From Bacillus sp. HF117_J1_D (GTDB lineage Bacteria > Bacillota > Bacilli > Bacillales > Bacillaceae_C), in NCBI GenBank assembly GCA_009928435.1, contig JAABNQ010000027.1, positions 9,459-41,982 of the forward strand: a stretch of 32,524 nucleotides of DNA. Reading direction: 5' to 3'. The notes below the pieces were generated by a model. The model saw nothing but the letters and a program-made list of their open reading frames with translations. It was not told the origin of the DNA and did no database searches. This document shows positions 22,699 to 30,487 of this stretch, in pieces. The position numbers and the translations under genes were made by a program. Position 1 is the first letter of the stretch. Each line of letters opens with the position of its first letter.

Positions 22699-24726
22699 CT
22701 ATTTTTTGATCTTTTTCATTCGCCTGCTGATGGTGGCTGGGCTTACACCCAAAATTTCCGATACTTTTGCAGCCGTTCCGTACTTCTTCATCCCCAGTTC
22801 AATCATCTGTATTTCAAGCTCAGCCACTGCCTCTTTAAGCGGCATCACTTCCAATACGAGCGGCTGTTTTTTCTTAGCTTCCTCCTCACCATATAAAACC
22901 TTCAAAACAATCTCGCGGTCAATCCATTCTTCCTGGCTAAAAACGATTAATCTTTCAACTATGTTTTCAAGCTCCCGAATGTTCCCTGGCCACCCGTACA
23001 TTTCCAGCACAGAAATGGCTTCAGGCGTATAGCTCTTTTCTATGTTATACATCTGCTTAAACTGTTCAAGAAAATATACCGCTAGCGGAAAAATATCTTC
23101 CTTCCTTTCGCGCAGCGGGGGGATCCGGAGAGGAATAACATTCAAACGGTAAAAGAGATCCTCACGAAACTCACCATCAGCCACCATTTCTTTCAAATCC
23201 CTGTTCGTGGCAGCGATAATGCGCACATCTATCGGGATTGTTTCCGTACCGCCAATCCGCGCAACCTCCCGTTCCTGTATAACGCGAAGCAGTTTTACCT
23301 GCATATTAAGCGGAAGATCCCCGATCTCATCAAGAAAAATTGTTCCTTTATGAGCAAGCTCGAACAAGCCTGCTCTCCCTCTGCGGTCAGCTCCGGTAAA
23401 TGCTCCTTTTTCATACCCGAACAGCTCGCTTTCAATTAATTGCTCTGGGATGGCCCCGCAATTGACTCGAATCAACGGAGAATCCTTCCGAAGGCTGGCA
23501 AAGTGAATTTCGTGCGCGAACACTTCCTTACCAGCGCCTGATTCCCCTTCAAGGAGAATCGTTGAATTCATCTTAGCCGCTCTCCGCAAATTGCTTAGCA
23601 ACGCAGATATTTTACCGGAACGATAAACTATCCTTTTTTTCTCCGTCTTAACTAATTGCGTATTTTGCTCTGTTTCAGTGTGAGGTGGTGCAGTAGAAGT
23701 GATATCCCGAGATAAAATAACCACCTTTTCCAGCTTTCCTTCATGATATACCGGTGTAGCAACTGACCAAACTCTAGTTTGGTCAGCGGACTCCTGAATG
23801 GATGTCACTTTCTTCTGCTGCTTCACGCATATCTCAAAAACATTCGGCTGAAAAATGTTCCGCCTAGTAAAATCTTCAATTTTCTTTCCAATAATCTGCT
23901 CTGCTTCCTTCGCTTTCCAGAAATTATTTAAAAACTTTCCAGCTACACGCAGGATTGTCCCATTTTCATCGGTGACCAAAATCTGCTCATTGGAAGAGTC
24001 ATATACTGCCTGCAAATCAGAGTACAGATGCCGAACAAAGTCCACTTCCTGGACAGCCTCTTCGAATTCTTCCCGAAGAAAGAACATGTGTACAAGACCT
24101 GTGATTTTCCCATCTATTTTCAGCGGATAAAAATTACCGCTCATTTGCTTAAAATTGATCTTGCTGTTCACACTTACAAGCGTTTCTCCATCCAGTACCC
24201 TCCGCAAATCTTTCTCCATTGTCAACAGAGCTTGGTAATTGCGGGATAAAAGGAAAGACCCTGGCATCCCCAAAAATCTTTCCGCGGTTTCGTTCATGAA
24301 TTCAATTTCATAATGGCTATTTGTTCTGATGATCCCAACTCCCGCACCATGAATAATCTCATTTAAATGTACCAATTGACGCTCGTTCATTTGATGGCGG
24401 GCATGTTCGACAGTACTGTATCCGGAGACGCCACCGCTTGAATTTACCCCAATGACTGTTGTCACATTATGAAAAAATTCAACCGGAAGCAAGTCTGGCA
24501 CCATCAAAATATCATCCTTATATTGAACTTGTTCATTAAGACTTTTCCCTGTCCCAATTTGCTCAAGCAAAAAACCATTTGTAATGTAACCGATCAATGC
24601 TCCTTGCTTCTCAACAAAAGCGATATCTGTCTGCGCACTTGTAAGCTCTTGAATAACCGACTTAATCGAATCATTATGTTTGACCACTGCTGTAATCGGT
24701 TTCAGAATGTCTTTCCAAAGAATCAA
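22699..24726 (-). CDS. Sigma-54-dependent transcriptional activator (CBS-PAS-PAS-AAA+-Fis)
   Basis: An enhancer-binding activator for sigma-54 promoters. Domains in order: CBS-like region 1-110, PAS 120-215, PAS 235-345, AAA+ 365-600 and a Fis-type helix-turn-helix 635-675 (AAKVSEILGVSPATISRRMKKIK). The AAA+ core has Walker A GESGAGK ending at 400, the sigma-54 contact loop GAFTGA near 441-446, Walker B GTIFLDEIGD near 461-470 and an arginine-finger region FREDLFYRLNVIPLRIPPLRER. The start is TTG after AGGGGGGAT. It sits between mobA-like and pxpB genes. The only good -24/-12 promoter in the window is 31396-31411, before the other pxpB, so it may act there in trans. PAS ligand unknown. Confidence 0.9.
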   Translation of the reverse strand: MILWKDILKPITAVVKHNDSIKSVIQELTSAQTDIAFVEKQGALIGYITNGFLLEQIGTGKSLNEQVQYKDDILMVPDLLPVEFFHNVTTVIGVNSSGGVSGYSTVEHARHQMNERQLVHLNEIIHGAGVGIIRTNSHYEIEFMNETAERFLGMPGSFLLSRNYQALLTMEKDLRRVLDGETLVSVNSKINFKQMSGNFYPLKIDGKITGLVHMFFLREEFEEAVQEVDFVRHLYSDLQAVYDSSNEQILVTDENGTILRVAGKFLNNFWKAKEAEQIIGKKIEDFTRRNIFQPNVFEICVKQQKKVTSIQESADQTRVWSVATPVYHEGKLEKVVILSRDITSTAPPHTETEQNTQLVKTEKKRIVYRSGKISALLSNLRRAAKMNSTILLEGESGAGKEVFAHEIHFASLRKDSPLIRVNCGAIPEQLIESELFGYEKGAFTGADRRGRAGLFELAHKGTIFLDEIGDLPLNMQVKLLRVIQEREVARIGGTETIPIDVRIIAATNRDLKEMVADGEFREDLFYRLNVIPLRIPPLRERKEDIFPLAVYFLEQFKQMYNIEKSYTPEAISVLEMYGWPGNIRELENIVERLIVFSQEEWIDREIVLKVLYGEEEAKKKQPLVLEVMPLKEAVAELEIQMIELGMKKYGTAAKVSEILGVSPATISRRMKKIKK

Positions 24727-24761
24727 GAGATCCCCCCTGTTCGAGAAGAGATTTTCTTCTA

Positions 24762-25394
24762 TTATACTGTTTTTTTATCATGTTTGCCGAAAAATCTCCC
24801 GGCCTTCTCGTAACCTTCAGGAGTATCAATATCGTATAAAATTCCCTGATCCTCGACAGGGAATTTTTCCCTAATTGGAAATTGCTCCATCATTACTTTT
24901 GCTCCCTGATCACCGCCAATCTGCTGAAACCATTCCGCCTTTACATGACCAAAAAACACGGGATGACCCGCAGTCCCTTGAACACTTGGCCGGAGCACAA
25001 ATGGGACATTTGTTTCTTGAAGCATGAGAGTTCCCCGTTCATATATATTGTGAACTGTTTCTTGGGATAGAAAAGGAAGATCAGCAAGAAACACCATTAC
25101 GCTTGAATGGTGTTCATTCATTTGGCTTAAACCATATTTCAAGGAGGTTCCCTGCCCCAATCTGTAATCTTTATTCATTACCCAGCGAAACCGAGCATCC
25201 TGAACAGAAATTGCTCGTTGAATCGCATCTGCCTCGTGTCCAATGACAGCAATGATTTCGGTAAAACTTTCCGCAAGCACACGGTCAATGACATGCGCCA
25301 AAATGGGCCGACCTCCCAAAGGCAATAATTGCTTGGCTCTGCCCATTCTAGAAGAAGTACCTGCAGCAAGTATAATAGCACTCGTCTGTATCAT
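24762..25394 (-). CDS. MobA/MocA-like nucleotidyltransferase (molybdenum cofactor cytidylyltransferase type)
   Basis: Probably attaches a nucleotide (CMP, by family analogy) to molybdopterin for a molybdenum hydroxylase. The NTP-transferase signature SAIILAAGTSSRMGRAKQLLPLGGRPILAHV is at the N-terminus, with VMVFLADLPFLSQETV (metal-binding DLP in place of the DMP of many relatives) near 90-110 and RPSVQGTAGHPVFFG near 140. About 210 aa is typical of MocA/PucB. The ATG at 25394 lies 6 nt after GGAAGGA; earlier ATGs at 25412 overlap the xdhC stop. It is translationally coupled to the xdhC-like gene, the usual pairing for xanthine-dehydrogenase-family maturation, yet no hydroxylase subunit gene is in the window. 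Confidence 0.82.
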   Translation of the reverse strand: MIQTSAIILAAGTSSRMGRAKQLLPLGGRPILAHVIDRVLAESFTEIIAVIGHEADAIQRAISVQDARFRWVMNKDYRLGQGTSLKYGLSQMNEHHSSVMVFLADLPFLSQETVHNIYERGTLMLQETNVPFVLRPSVQGTAGHPVFFGHVKAEWFQQIGGDQGAKVMMEQFPIREKFPVEDQGILYDIDTPEGYEKAGRFFGKHDKKTV

Positions 25395-25408
25395 CATTAT
25401 TCCTTCCA

Positions 25409-26527
25409 TCATGAGCTGATAGTTGCACTTTGGTGAATCATTTTTGAATTCTGTAAAAATCCACCTGCATGCCCTTTCTGAACCGCAATGATTTCTGCCA
25501 TGATGCTAATGGCAATCTCCTCGGGCGTTTCCGAACCGATATCAAGACCAATGGGGCTGTGCATCCGCTGAAGCTGTTTCTCCGTAAACTGGACTCCTTC
25601 CTCCTGGATCGCTTCAAGCATTCGGACCCGTCGTTTGTGCGGACCGAGAATCCCAATATATGGAGCTGGAGAAGGTAGAGCAAACTTCAGTGTTTCACGA
25701 TCCCTGTCAATATGATGGTTCATGATGATGATATATGTATGCGGACTAATTTTTACTTCGTCCTTACATTTTGTAATATCAGTCAAAATCCTTTCCGCCC
25801 CTGGAAATCTTTCCTCACTATTATAGAAAGGCCTTGGATCAACTACAGTTGTTTTCCAGCCAAGCGAGACTGCATATTTAGCTACTGGAATGGCATCATG
25901 ACCAGCGCCAAAAATAACAAGATCAGAAGGCGGCATATATACGTCAATGAATATATCAAGTTCATTTCCGCTCTCTTCAGCCAAAAGCCTAGAAAAGGAT
26001 TTCGGATTCTTTTCGTTCATCTTTTCTTGTGCAATCATAATAGTCTGTGCCTGAACGTTTGAATCTGAAAATGCTCCCGCTGGTGCTTCTTTTTGGGGAA
26101 TGCACACACGCGCTTCGCTCCTATTCCCCTGCAAAATGGTCGCTAAAACGCAGGGATGCTTATCTTTTATCAAAGCTAGCCAAAGGTCAAAAGCTGGATC
26201 TTCCTGTTGGGGAATTGGCTCAATATAAATGTCGACCATTCCCGGGCACCCAAGCCCCAGCCCCCAAACAAGATCTTCATCCATATCATATGTTTTTAAG
26301 GTAGGGATACCTGAACTAATCACCTGCTTCGCCACTTCTGCAACATCTGTTTCCAAACAACCGCCCGAAACCATGCCGATCCGATTTTCATTTTCATCAA
26401 TGAGCATTTTAGCTCCCTCTCGCCGGTAAGCCGACCCGTACACTCGAACAACCGTCGCAAGGGCTGCACCAATGCTTTTTTCCCGTGCTTCGGCGATAGC
26501 TTGTATGATTTTCTCATTTTCAGTCAT
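25409..26527 (-). CDS. XdhC/CoxI-family molybdenum cofactor maturation protein
   Basis: Binds and sulfurates or inserts molybdenum cofactor for xanthine-dehydrogenase-type hydroxylases, by family knowledge. The N-terminal XdhC/CoxI domain shows ALATVVRVYGSAYRREGAKMLIDENENRIGMVSGGCLETDV and GLGLGCPGMVDIYIEPI. The C-terminal Rossmann-type domain shows DLVIFGAGHDAIPVAKYAVSLGWKTTVVDPRP and ends with HSPIGLDIGSETPEEIAISIMAEIIA. Length 372 aa is normal. AGGAGG lies 9 nt before the ATG and overlaps the end of a 48-aa upstream ORF. It heads the unit leading to mobA-like, the sigma-54 activator and pxpBC. The client hydroxylase is not here; it may be elsewhere in the genome. Confidence 0.85.
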   Translation of the reverse strand: MTENEKIIQAIAEAREKSIGAALATVVRVYGSAYRREGAKMLIDENENRIGMVSGGCLETDVAEVAKQVISSGIPTLKTYDMDEDLVWGLGLGCPGMVDIYIEPIPQQEDPAFDLWLALIKDKHPCVLATILQGNRSEARVCIPQKEAPAGAFSDSNVQAQTIMIAQEKMNEKNPKSFSRLLAEESGNELDIFIDVYMPPSDLVIFGAGHDAIPVAKYAVSLGWKTTVVDPRPFYNSEERFPGAERILTDITKCKDEVKISPHTYIIIMNHHIDRDRETLKFALPSPAPYIGILGPHKRRVRMLEAIQEEGVQFTEKQLQRMHSPIGLDIGSETPEEIAISIMAEIIAVQKGHAGGFLQNSKMIHQSATISS

Positions 26528-26533
26528 GGCTCT

Positions 26534-26680
26534 TTACCTCCTAATCTTGATCTTTTTAAAAGAATGTGCGTCGGAGGCTTCATCACTCAGATAATGAATC
26601 ATTTCTTTACTAACTCTATTTTCTTTTCTGTGCAAAAAGAACTCTTTGAACGCATGATCAAAAATTGCTTGTTCCTCCAT
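26534..26680 (-). CDS. Possible 48-aa ORF just upstream of xdhC
   Basis: Reads MEEQAIFDHAFKEFFLHRKE... to KKIKIRR, highly charged and plausible as protein, with heptad-like helices. Its stop TAA overlaps the xdhC ribosome binding site (AGG AGG TAA), so ribosomes finishing here would be placed to start xdhC. No clear Shine-Dalgarno precedes its ATG at 26680, and the frame stays open a further 30 nt or more upstream toward the 20-bp repeat array. It could be a leader peptide gene or chance. I recognise no family. Confidence 0.35.
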   Translation of the reverse strand: MEEQAIFDHAFKEFFLHRKENRVSKEMIHYLSDEASDAHSFKKIKIRR

Positions 26681-26708
26681 GCTTGAGCAGAGAACAAGAC
26701 GTAAACAC

Positions 26709-26948
26709 GGACAGTATTCTTAGATTGCGGACTGTATTTTCGAATCCTGGACAGTATGATCAGATTCCGGACTGTACTCTTGAATCCTAGACAGTATGAT
26801 CAGATTCCGGACTGTATTCTTGAATCCTAGTCAGTATGATCAGATTCCGGACTGTATTCTTGAATCCTAGACAGTATGATCAGATTCCGGACTGTATATG
26901 CCTACATTCGGATAGTACTTTCGTTTCCCAGACAGTATTTTGATAAGC
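26709..26948. repeat. Tandem array of about twelve 20-bp units
   Basis: Exact 20-bp spacing from 26709. Each unit starts (G/A/C)(G/A)ACAGTAT or GGACTGTAT, and the two forms alternate, giving a 40-bp higher-order unit repeated almost perfectly three times at 26749-26868. Odd units contain GATCAGATTCC, even units TCTTGAATCCT. Units at both ends are degenerate (for example 26909-26948). The block lies between pxpA and xdhC, in noncoding sequence. There are no variable spacers, so this is not a CRISPR. The 20-21 bp period is two helical turns, so it could hold many copies of a DNA-binding site on one face. Confidence 0.9.
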
Positions 26949-27101
26949 TGTATCGCTTATCTTTGATTGTACGAAACTGAACCCCCACTTGCGCAACAGG
27001 AGTAGACGTATATAGTTAGTCAAACTTCAGAGGGCCTATTAATTAGCTCCTGTTAACCAAACATTTCGGCAACTTCCCTATTAGGCCATGGTCACACCAG
27101 A
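26949..27101. other. Intergenic region after pxpA
   Basis: No gene seen. GGCCTA and TAGGCC (about 27029 and 27082) can pair over a long loop, but no U-run follows on the minus strand, so I see no convincing terminator for the pxpBC-accBC-pxpA operon. Confidence 0.45.
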
Positions 27102-27869
27102 TTAGCCGATGACTTCCCTGACAGGAACAATTTCTACATCATTCGCCTTCAATACCGAAACAATCGTTTTCGCAAGCTCGGGCGCACCGGGCGTATCCCC
27201 ATGGATACAAACTGTCTGTGCCTCGACAAGAGCCTCTTTTCCGTCATGGGTAATAACAGTCCCTTCTTTAATCATGCGTACAACCCGCTGAGCCATTTCA
27301 TCATAATCCTGGATTGTCGGTCCCCTTCTAGTCAGCACGATTGATCCACTTTCGGTATGCTCACGGTCTGAATATGTTTCAAGCGCAATCGGGATTCCCA
27401 TTTTTTGTGCTTCTTCCCATACCTCAGAATGATTTAAGGCAAAAACAATCGTTTCTGGGTTCACCTCATGAATAGCCTCCAAAACCGCCCGTGCAAGCTG
27501 CTTGTCTTCCATCGCTTTCATAAACAAAGCCCCATGAGGCTTGCAATGCTGAATGTCCACCTGCAACGCTCTCGCAAATTCTCTCAGTGCTCCCGTCTGA
27601 TACGTAATATAGTCCTTCACTTCTCGAGCAGTGCATGTCATATAGCGCCGCCCGAATCCAAGAAGATCTGGAAAGCCCGGGTGGGCCCCGATTCCCACAC
27701 CGTGCTCTTTTGCCAGCTCAACGGTCCTTCTCATCACTTGCGGATCTCCGGCATGGAAACCGCAGGCAATATTGGCAGAGGTAATATACTTCATCATTTC
27801 TTCGTCATTGCCCAGCTCATAAAGAGCGAAGCTCTCACCCATATCACAGTTTAAATCCACTTTATACAT
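27102..27869 (-). CDS. pxpA: 5-oxoprolinase subunit A (PxpA, LamB/YcsF family)
   Basis: With PxpB and PxpC opens 5-oxoproline to glutamate in B. subtilis; a (beta/alpha)-barrel-like hydrolase fold related to polysaccharide deacetylases. Motifs: VDLNCDMGESF at 4-14, TSANIACGFHAGDPQVMRRTV at 30-50, GVGIGAHPGFPDLLGFGRR at 56-74, HCKPHGALF near 108 and THDGKEALVEAQTVCIHGDTPGA near 210-235. Conserved Asp and His residues in these likely bind metal. Length 255 aa is standard. It is the last gene of the operon, 8 nt after the biotin carboxylase gene. Placing YcsF beside a full biotin carboxylase set is the notable point. Confidence 0.9.
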   Translation of the reverse strand: MYKVDLNCDMGESFALYELGNDEEMMKYITSANIACGFHAGDPQVMRRTVELAKEHGVGIGAHPGFPDLLGFGRRYMTCTAREVKDYITYQTGALREFARALQVDIQHCKPHGALFMKAMEDKQLARAVLEAIHEVNPETIVFALNHSEVWEEAQKMGIPIALETYSDREHTESGSIVLTRRGPTIQDYDEMAQRVVRMIKEGTVITHDGKEALVEAQTVCIHGDTPGAPELAKTIVSVLKANDVEIVPVREVIG

Positions 27870-27877
27870 TTCTTCAC

Positions 27878-29227
27878 CTACTTTCGTTGCTTCTGGAATT
27901 CATCAAGAAATGTCGTTGTATACTCCCCTTTTTTAAAGCTCACATTTTCCATGATGTCGTATAGCAATAACAGGTTGGTTGTGATGCCTTCAACCTTCAA
28001 CTGTTCCAAGGCTTCTTTCATTTTCTCGATGGCTTGATTACGGTCCTCGCCATGAACGATGATTTTTCCGACCATTGGGTCATAAAACGGTGAGACTTGA
28101 CTTCCTTCTTCAATAGCGAAATCAAGTCGAGTATGTTCTGGTAAAACCAACCGTTCGATTGTTCCTGGAGAAGGAAAATATGTGTTTGGATCTTCAGCAT
28201 ACAGGCGACATTCGATAGAGTGACCGTTCTTTGTGATATTCTGCTGTTGGAAAGGAAGTCTCTCTCCTGCAGCTAGCTGAAGTTGAAGTTCTACAAGATC
28301 CAAACCAATAATCTCCTCTGTGACAGGGTGCTCAACCTGAAGCCGCGTATTCATTTCAAGAAAGTAAAAATTTTTCTCCCCATCGAAAATGAATTCCATC
28401 GTACCAACATTCGTATACCCAATATGCTGTACGCCGCGGATTGCAGTCTGTAGCAGTTCTTCTCTTCGTTTTTCATCCAAATACGGCGAAGGGCTCTCCT
28501 CGACAACTTTCTGGTTCCTTCGTTGGACTGAACACTCCCGTTCAAACAGATGAATGACGTTTCCTTGTTTGTCCGCAGCAATTTGCACTTCGATATGACG
28601 AGGATTACCAATCCATTTTTCCAAGAACAGATCTCCATCGCCAAAAAACGATTCAGCCCGCTGTTTCGTAGAATCAAAAGCTTTTGCTAGTTCATCAGCG
28701 TTATGGACAAGCTGCATTCCTATGCCGCCCCCACCTGCACTAGCCTTTAACATAAGTGGATAACCGATTTCCTCAGCAAGACTCACAGCTTCTTCAATCG
28801 AATTCAGCCGGCCTTCTGACCCAGGTACAACCGGAACCCCAGCCTTCTGCATCTGTGAACGTGCTTCCAGTTTGCTGCCCATTAACTCGATCGACTTGGC
28901 TGTTGGTCCAATGAATGTGATTCCTTCTTCCTCGCAACGACGCACAAATGTGGCGTTTTCTGATAAAAATCCATAGCCTGGATGAATAGCGTCTGCATTT
29001 GTTTCCTTAGCGGCTTGGATAATGTTGTCAATATCAAGATAGCTTTTCTTCGCCTGAGCCGGACCTACGCAAACGGCAATTGTCGCTTCTTTAACGAACG
29101 GCATCTCTGCATCCGCTTCCGAATAAACGGCAACCGTTTCTATGCCGAGACGCTGGCATGTCCGTATAATCCTGCGGGCGATTTCTCCTCTATTAGCTAT
29201 TAATACCCTTTTAAAAAACACAGGCAC
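27878..29227 (-). CDS. Biotin carboxylase (AccC-like) of the pxp operon
   Basis: ATP-dependent carboxylation of biotin on the neighbouring carrier protein. ATP-grasp features: KRVLIANRGEIARRIIRTCQRLGIETVAVYSEAD at the N-terminus, DAIHPGYGFLSENATFVRRCEEEGI, the glycine loop KASAGGGGIGM near 160-170, LFERECSVQRRNQKVVEESPSP and the catalytic EMNTRLQVEHPVTEEIIGLDLVELQL near 285-310. Length 449 aa equals standalone AccC. It is separated by 28 nt from the carrier gene and followed by pxpA. Housekeeping AccC usually pairs with a larger AccB; this copy sits with AHS1/AHS2 proteins, so it probably serves a dedicated carboxylase rather than fatty acid synthesis. Confidence 0.9.
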   Translation of the reverse strand: MPVFFKRVLIANRGEIARRIIRTCQRLGIETVAVYSEADAEMPFVKEATIAVCVGPAQAKKSYLDIDNIIQAAKETNADAIHPGYGFLSENATFVRRCEEEGITFIGPTAKSIELMGSKLEARSQMQKAGVPVVPGSEGRLNSIEEAVSLAEEIGYPLMLKASAGGGGIGMQLVHNADELAKAFDSTKQRAESFFGDGDLFLEKWIGNPRHIEVQIAADKQGNVIHLFERECSVQRRNQKVVEESPSPYLDEKRREELLQTAIRGVQHIGYTNVGTMEFIFDGEKNFYFLEMNTRLQVEHPVTEEIIGLDLVELQLQLAAGERLPFQQQNITKNGHSIECRLYAEDPNTYFPSPGTIERLVLPEHTRLDFAIEEGSQVSPFYDPMVGKIIVHGEDRNQAIEKMKEALEQLKVEGITTNLLLLYDIMENVSFKKGEYTTTFLDEFQKQRK

Positions 29228-29255
29228 TTCTCCTTTTCAAAATCTAATTGATTAC

Positions 29256-29498
29256 TTATTTCAATTTGGCGATTTCCTGTCCGGCATCCAAAAGTTGCTC
29301 TTCCTCAACCAAAAACGATTCGATCACGCCATCTTCCTCTGCTTTGATTTCATAGTAATTTTTCATGACCTCAACTAGCCCGATCACATCTCCTGCTTTG
29401 ACTGAGTCTCCCTCGTTAACAAATACCTCTTGATCCGGGGATGGTTTTCTGTAAAATACTCCTGGAATAGGTGAAATAATTGTTTTGTTCGCTTCCAT
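29256..29498 (-). CDS. Short biotin carboxyl carrier protein
   Basis: 80 aa, essentially a bare biotinyl domain. The biotin acceptor is Lys46 in VEVMKNYYEI; most carriers have AMKM or AMKL, so the EVMKNYY variant is characteristic of this short type. It lacks the Pro/Ala-rich N-terminal half of AccB (about 150-160 aa). It retains ISPIPGVFYRKPSPDQEVFVNEGDSVKAGDVIGL before the Lys and a C-terminal strand AGQEIAKLK. It lies 2 nt after pxpC and 28 nt before the biotin carboxylase gene. It should carry carboxybiotin between that enzyme and the PxpBC pair, if those act as a carboxyltransferase (inference). Confidence 0.88.
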   Translation of the reverse strand: MEANKTIISPIPGVFYRKPSPDQEVFVNEGDSVKAGDVIGLVEVMKNYYEIKAEEDGVIESFLVEEEQLLDAGQEIAKLK

Positions 29499-29500
29499 CG

Positions 29501-30487
29501 TTATGCCTCCTGCTGCTGTATAATTTGTTCTCTTATTTGCTTGAGTTTGTCCTGCTCAGCTTTTCTTGCTTCAAGTGCTTCATCAATACTGACAGAGATA
29601 AAGCGTACTTTTTCATTCGTCTTCGCCTGAGCCATCTTGTTCAGATCCGGACTGATAATTGTAGCGATTGTCGCATATCCGCCTCCGGTAACAGCATCAT
29701 TTAACAAAGCAATCGGCTCGACACCATCCGGCACCTGAATGGAACCGATTGGATAACCCAAATCCACCACATTGGAAGGATTGCTTCCGGCTCCAAATGG
29801 CTGCTCTCTCTCCACAAAATCCAAGCGCTCTCCTTTGAAACGATAACCAACTCGGTTTGCTTCAGGTGTAATCGTCCAATCCAATGAAAAGAAACGTTCC
29901 TTACTTTCTTCAGTTAAACGGTAGCTGCACAGTCCCACAACGACCCGGATTTCATGCCTTTTAGAAAATGTGGGAATTAGCTCATCAGGGACTCGTGTTC
30001 CAACTTTTACTTCTCTTCTGATATCATCCCCGATTTTTAGCTCGTCACCTGCTTGCAAAGCACGCCCATCCAATCCACCTATGCCGCATAAAGTATAGGT
30101 AGCTCTTGATTCCATAATCACCGGGACATCAATCCCGCCTTGTACCGCCAAATAGACTCTTGCTCCGCCTTTTACAAAATCATACGAGAGTGTGTCGCCA
30201 GCTTTGATTGACAATGTCTCCCACATAGGAACCGGTTTTCCGTTGATTTTGGGCGGAATTTCTCCTCCAGTTAGTGCAATGACAGCATCCCTCTCAAATT
30301 CAAGAACAGGCCCCATATATGTAATTTCCAATGATGCTGCTCTACCATCGTTTCCAACAAGAACATTACCTACTTTGTATGAAAATTGGTCCATTGCTCC
30401 AGAAGGAGGCATTCCCACTTCATAATATCCAATCCGCCCAACATCCTGAATGGTTGTTTGCAAACCCGGATTCTTCACTTTGATCAT
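29501..30487 (-). CDS. pxpC: PxpC/KipA-family carboxyltransferase-like subunit, first operon copy
   Basis: AHS2 protein, second half of a urea-carboxylase-type carboxyltransferase domain and homologue of B. subtilis KipA. Motifs: PGLQTTIQDVGRIGYYEVGMPPSGAMDQFSYKVGN, AVIALTGGEIPPKINGKPVPMW, YLAVQGGIDVPVIMESRATYTLCGIGG, PFGAGSNPSNVVDLGYPIGSIQVPDG and NDAVTGGGYATIATIISPDLNKMAQ. Length 328 aa. The ATG overlaps the pxpB stop by 4 bp and follows GGAGGTTAT; the biotin carrier follows 2 nt downstream. Compared with the copy at 20827, the same blocks are kept but the intervening residues differ considerably. Confidence 0.87.
   Translation of the reverse strand: MIKVKNPGLQTTIQDVGRIGYYEVGMPPSGAMDQFSYKVGNVLVGNDGRAASLEITYMGPVLEFERDAVIALTGGEIPPKINGKPVPMWETLSIKAGDTLSYDFVKGGARVYLAVQGGIDVPVIMESRATYTLCGIGGLDGRALQAGDELKIGDDIRREVKVGTRVPDELIPTFSKRHEIRVVVGLCSYRLTEESKERFFSLDWTITPEANRVGYRFKGERLDFVEREQPFGAGSNPSNVVDLGYPIGSIQVPDGVEPIALLNDAVTGGGYATIATIISPDLNKMAQAKTNEKVRFISVSIDEALEARKAEQDKLKQIREQIIQQQEA

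Noticed and set aside
183-26577. Shared 13-mer TGTGCGTCGGAGG at 183-195 and 26565-26577
   Set aside because: No further similarity on either side, and the second copy lies in the small ORF before xdhC; likely chance.
26628-26645. Second sigma-54-like promoter before xdhC
   Set aside because: The -12 part (TTTTTGCA) fits, but the invariant GG of the -24 element is AG, so it is too weak to call.
26709-26948. CRISPR array
   Set aside because: Units follow each other directly with no unique spacers, alternate in two forms, and no cas genes are nearby.
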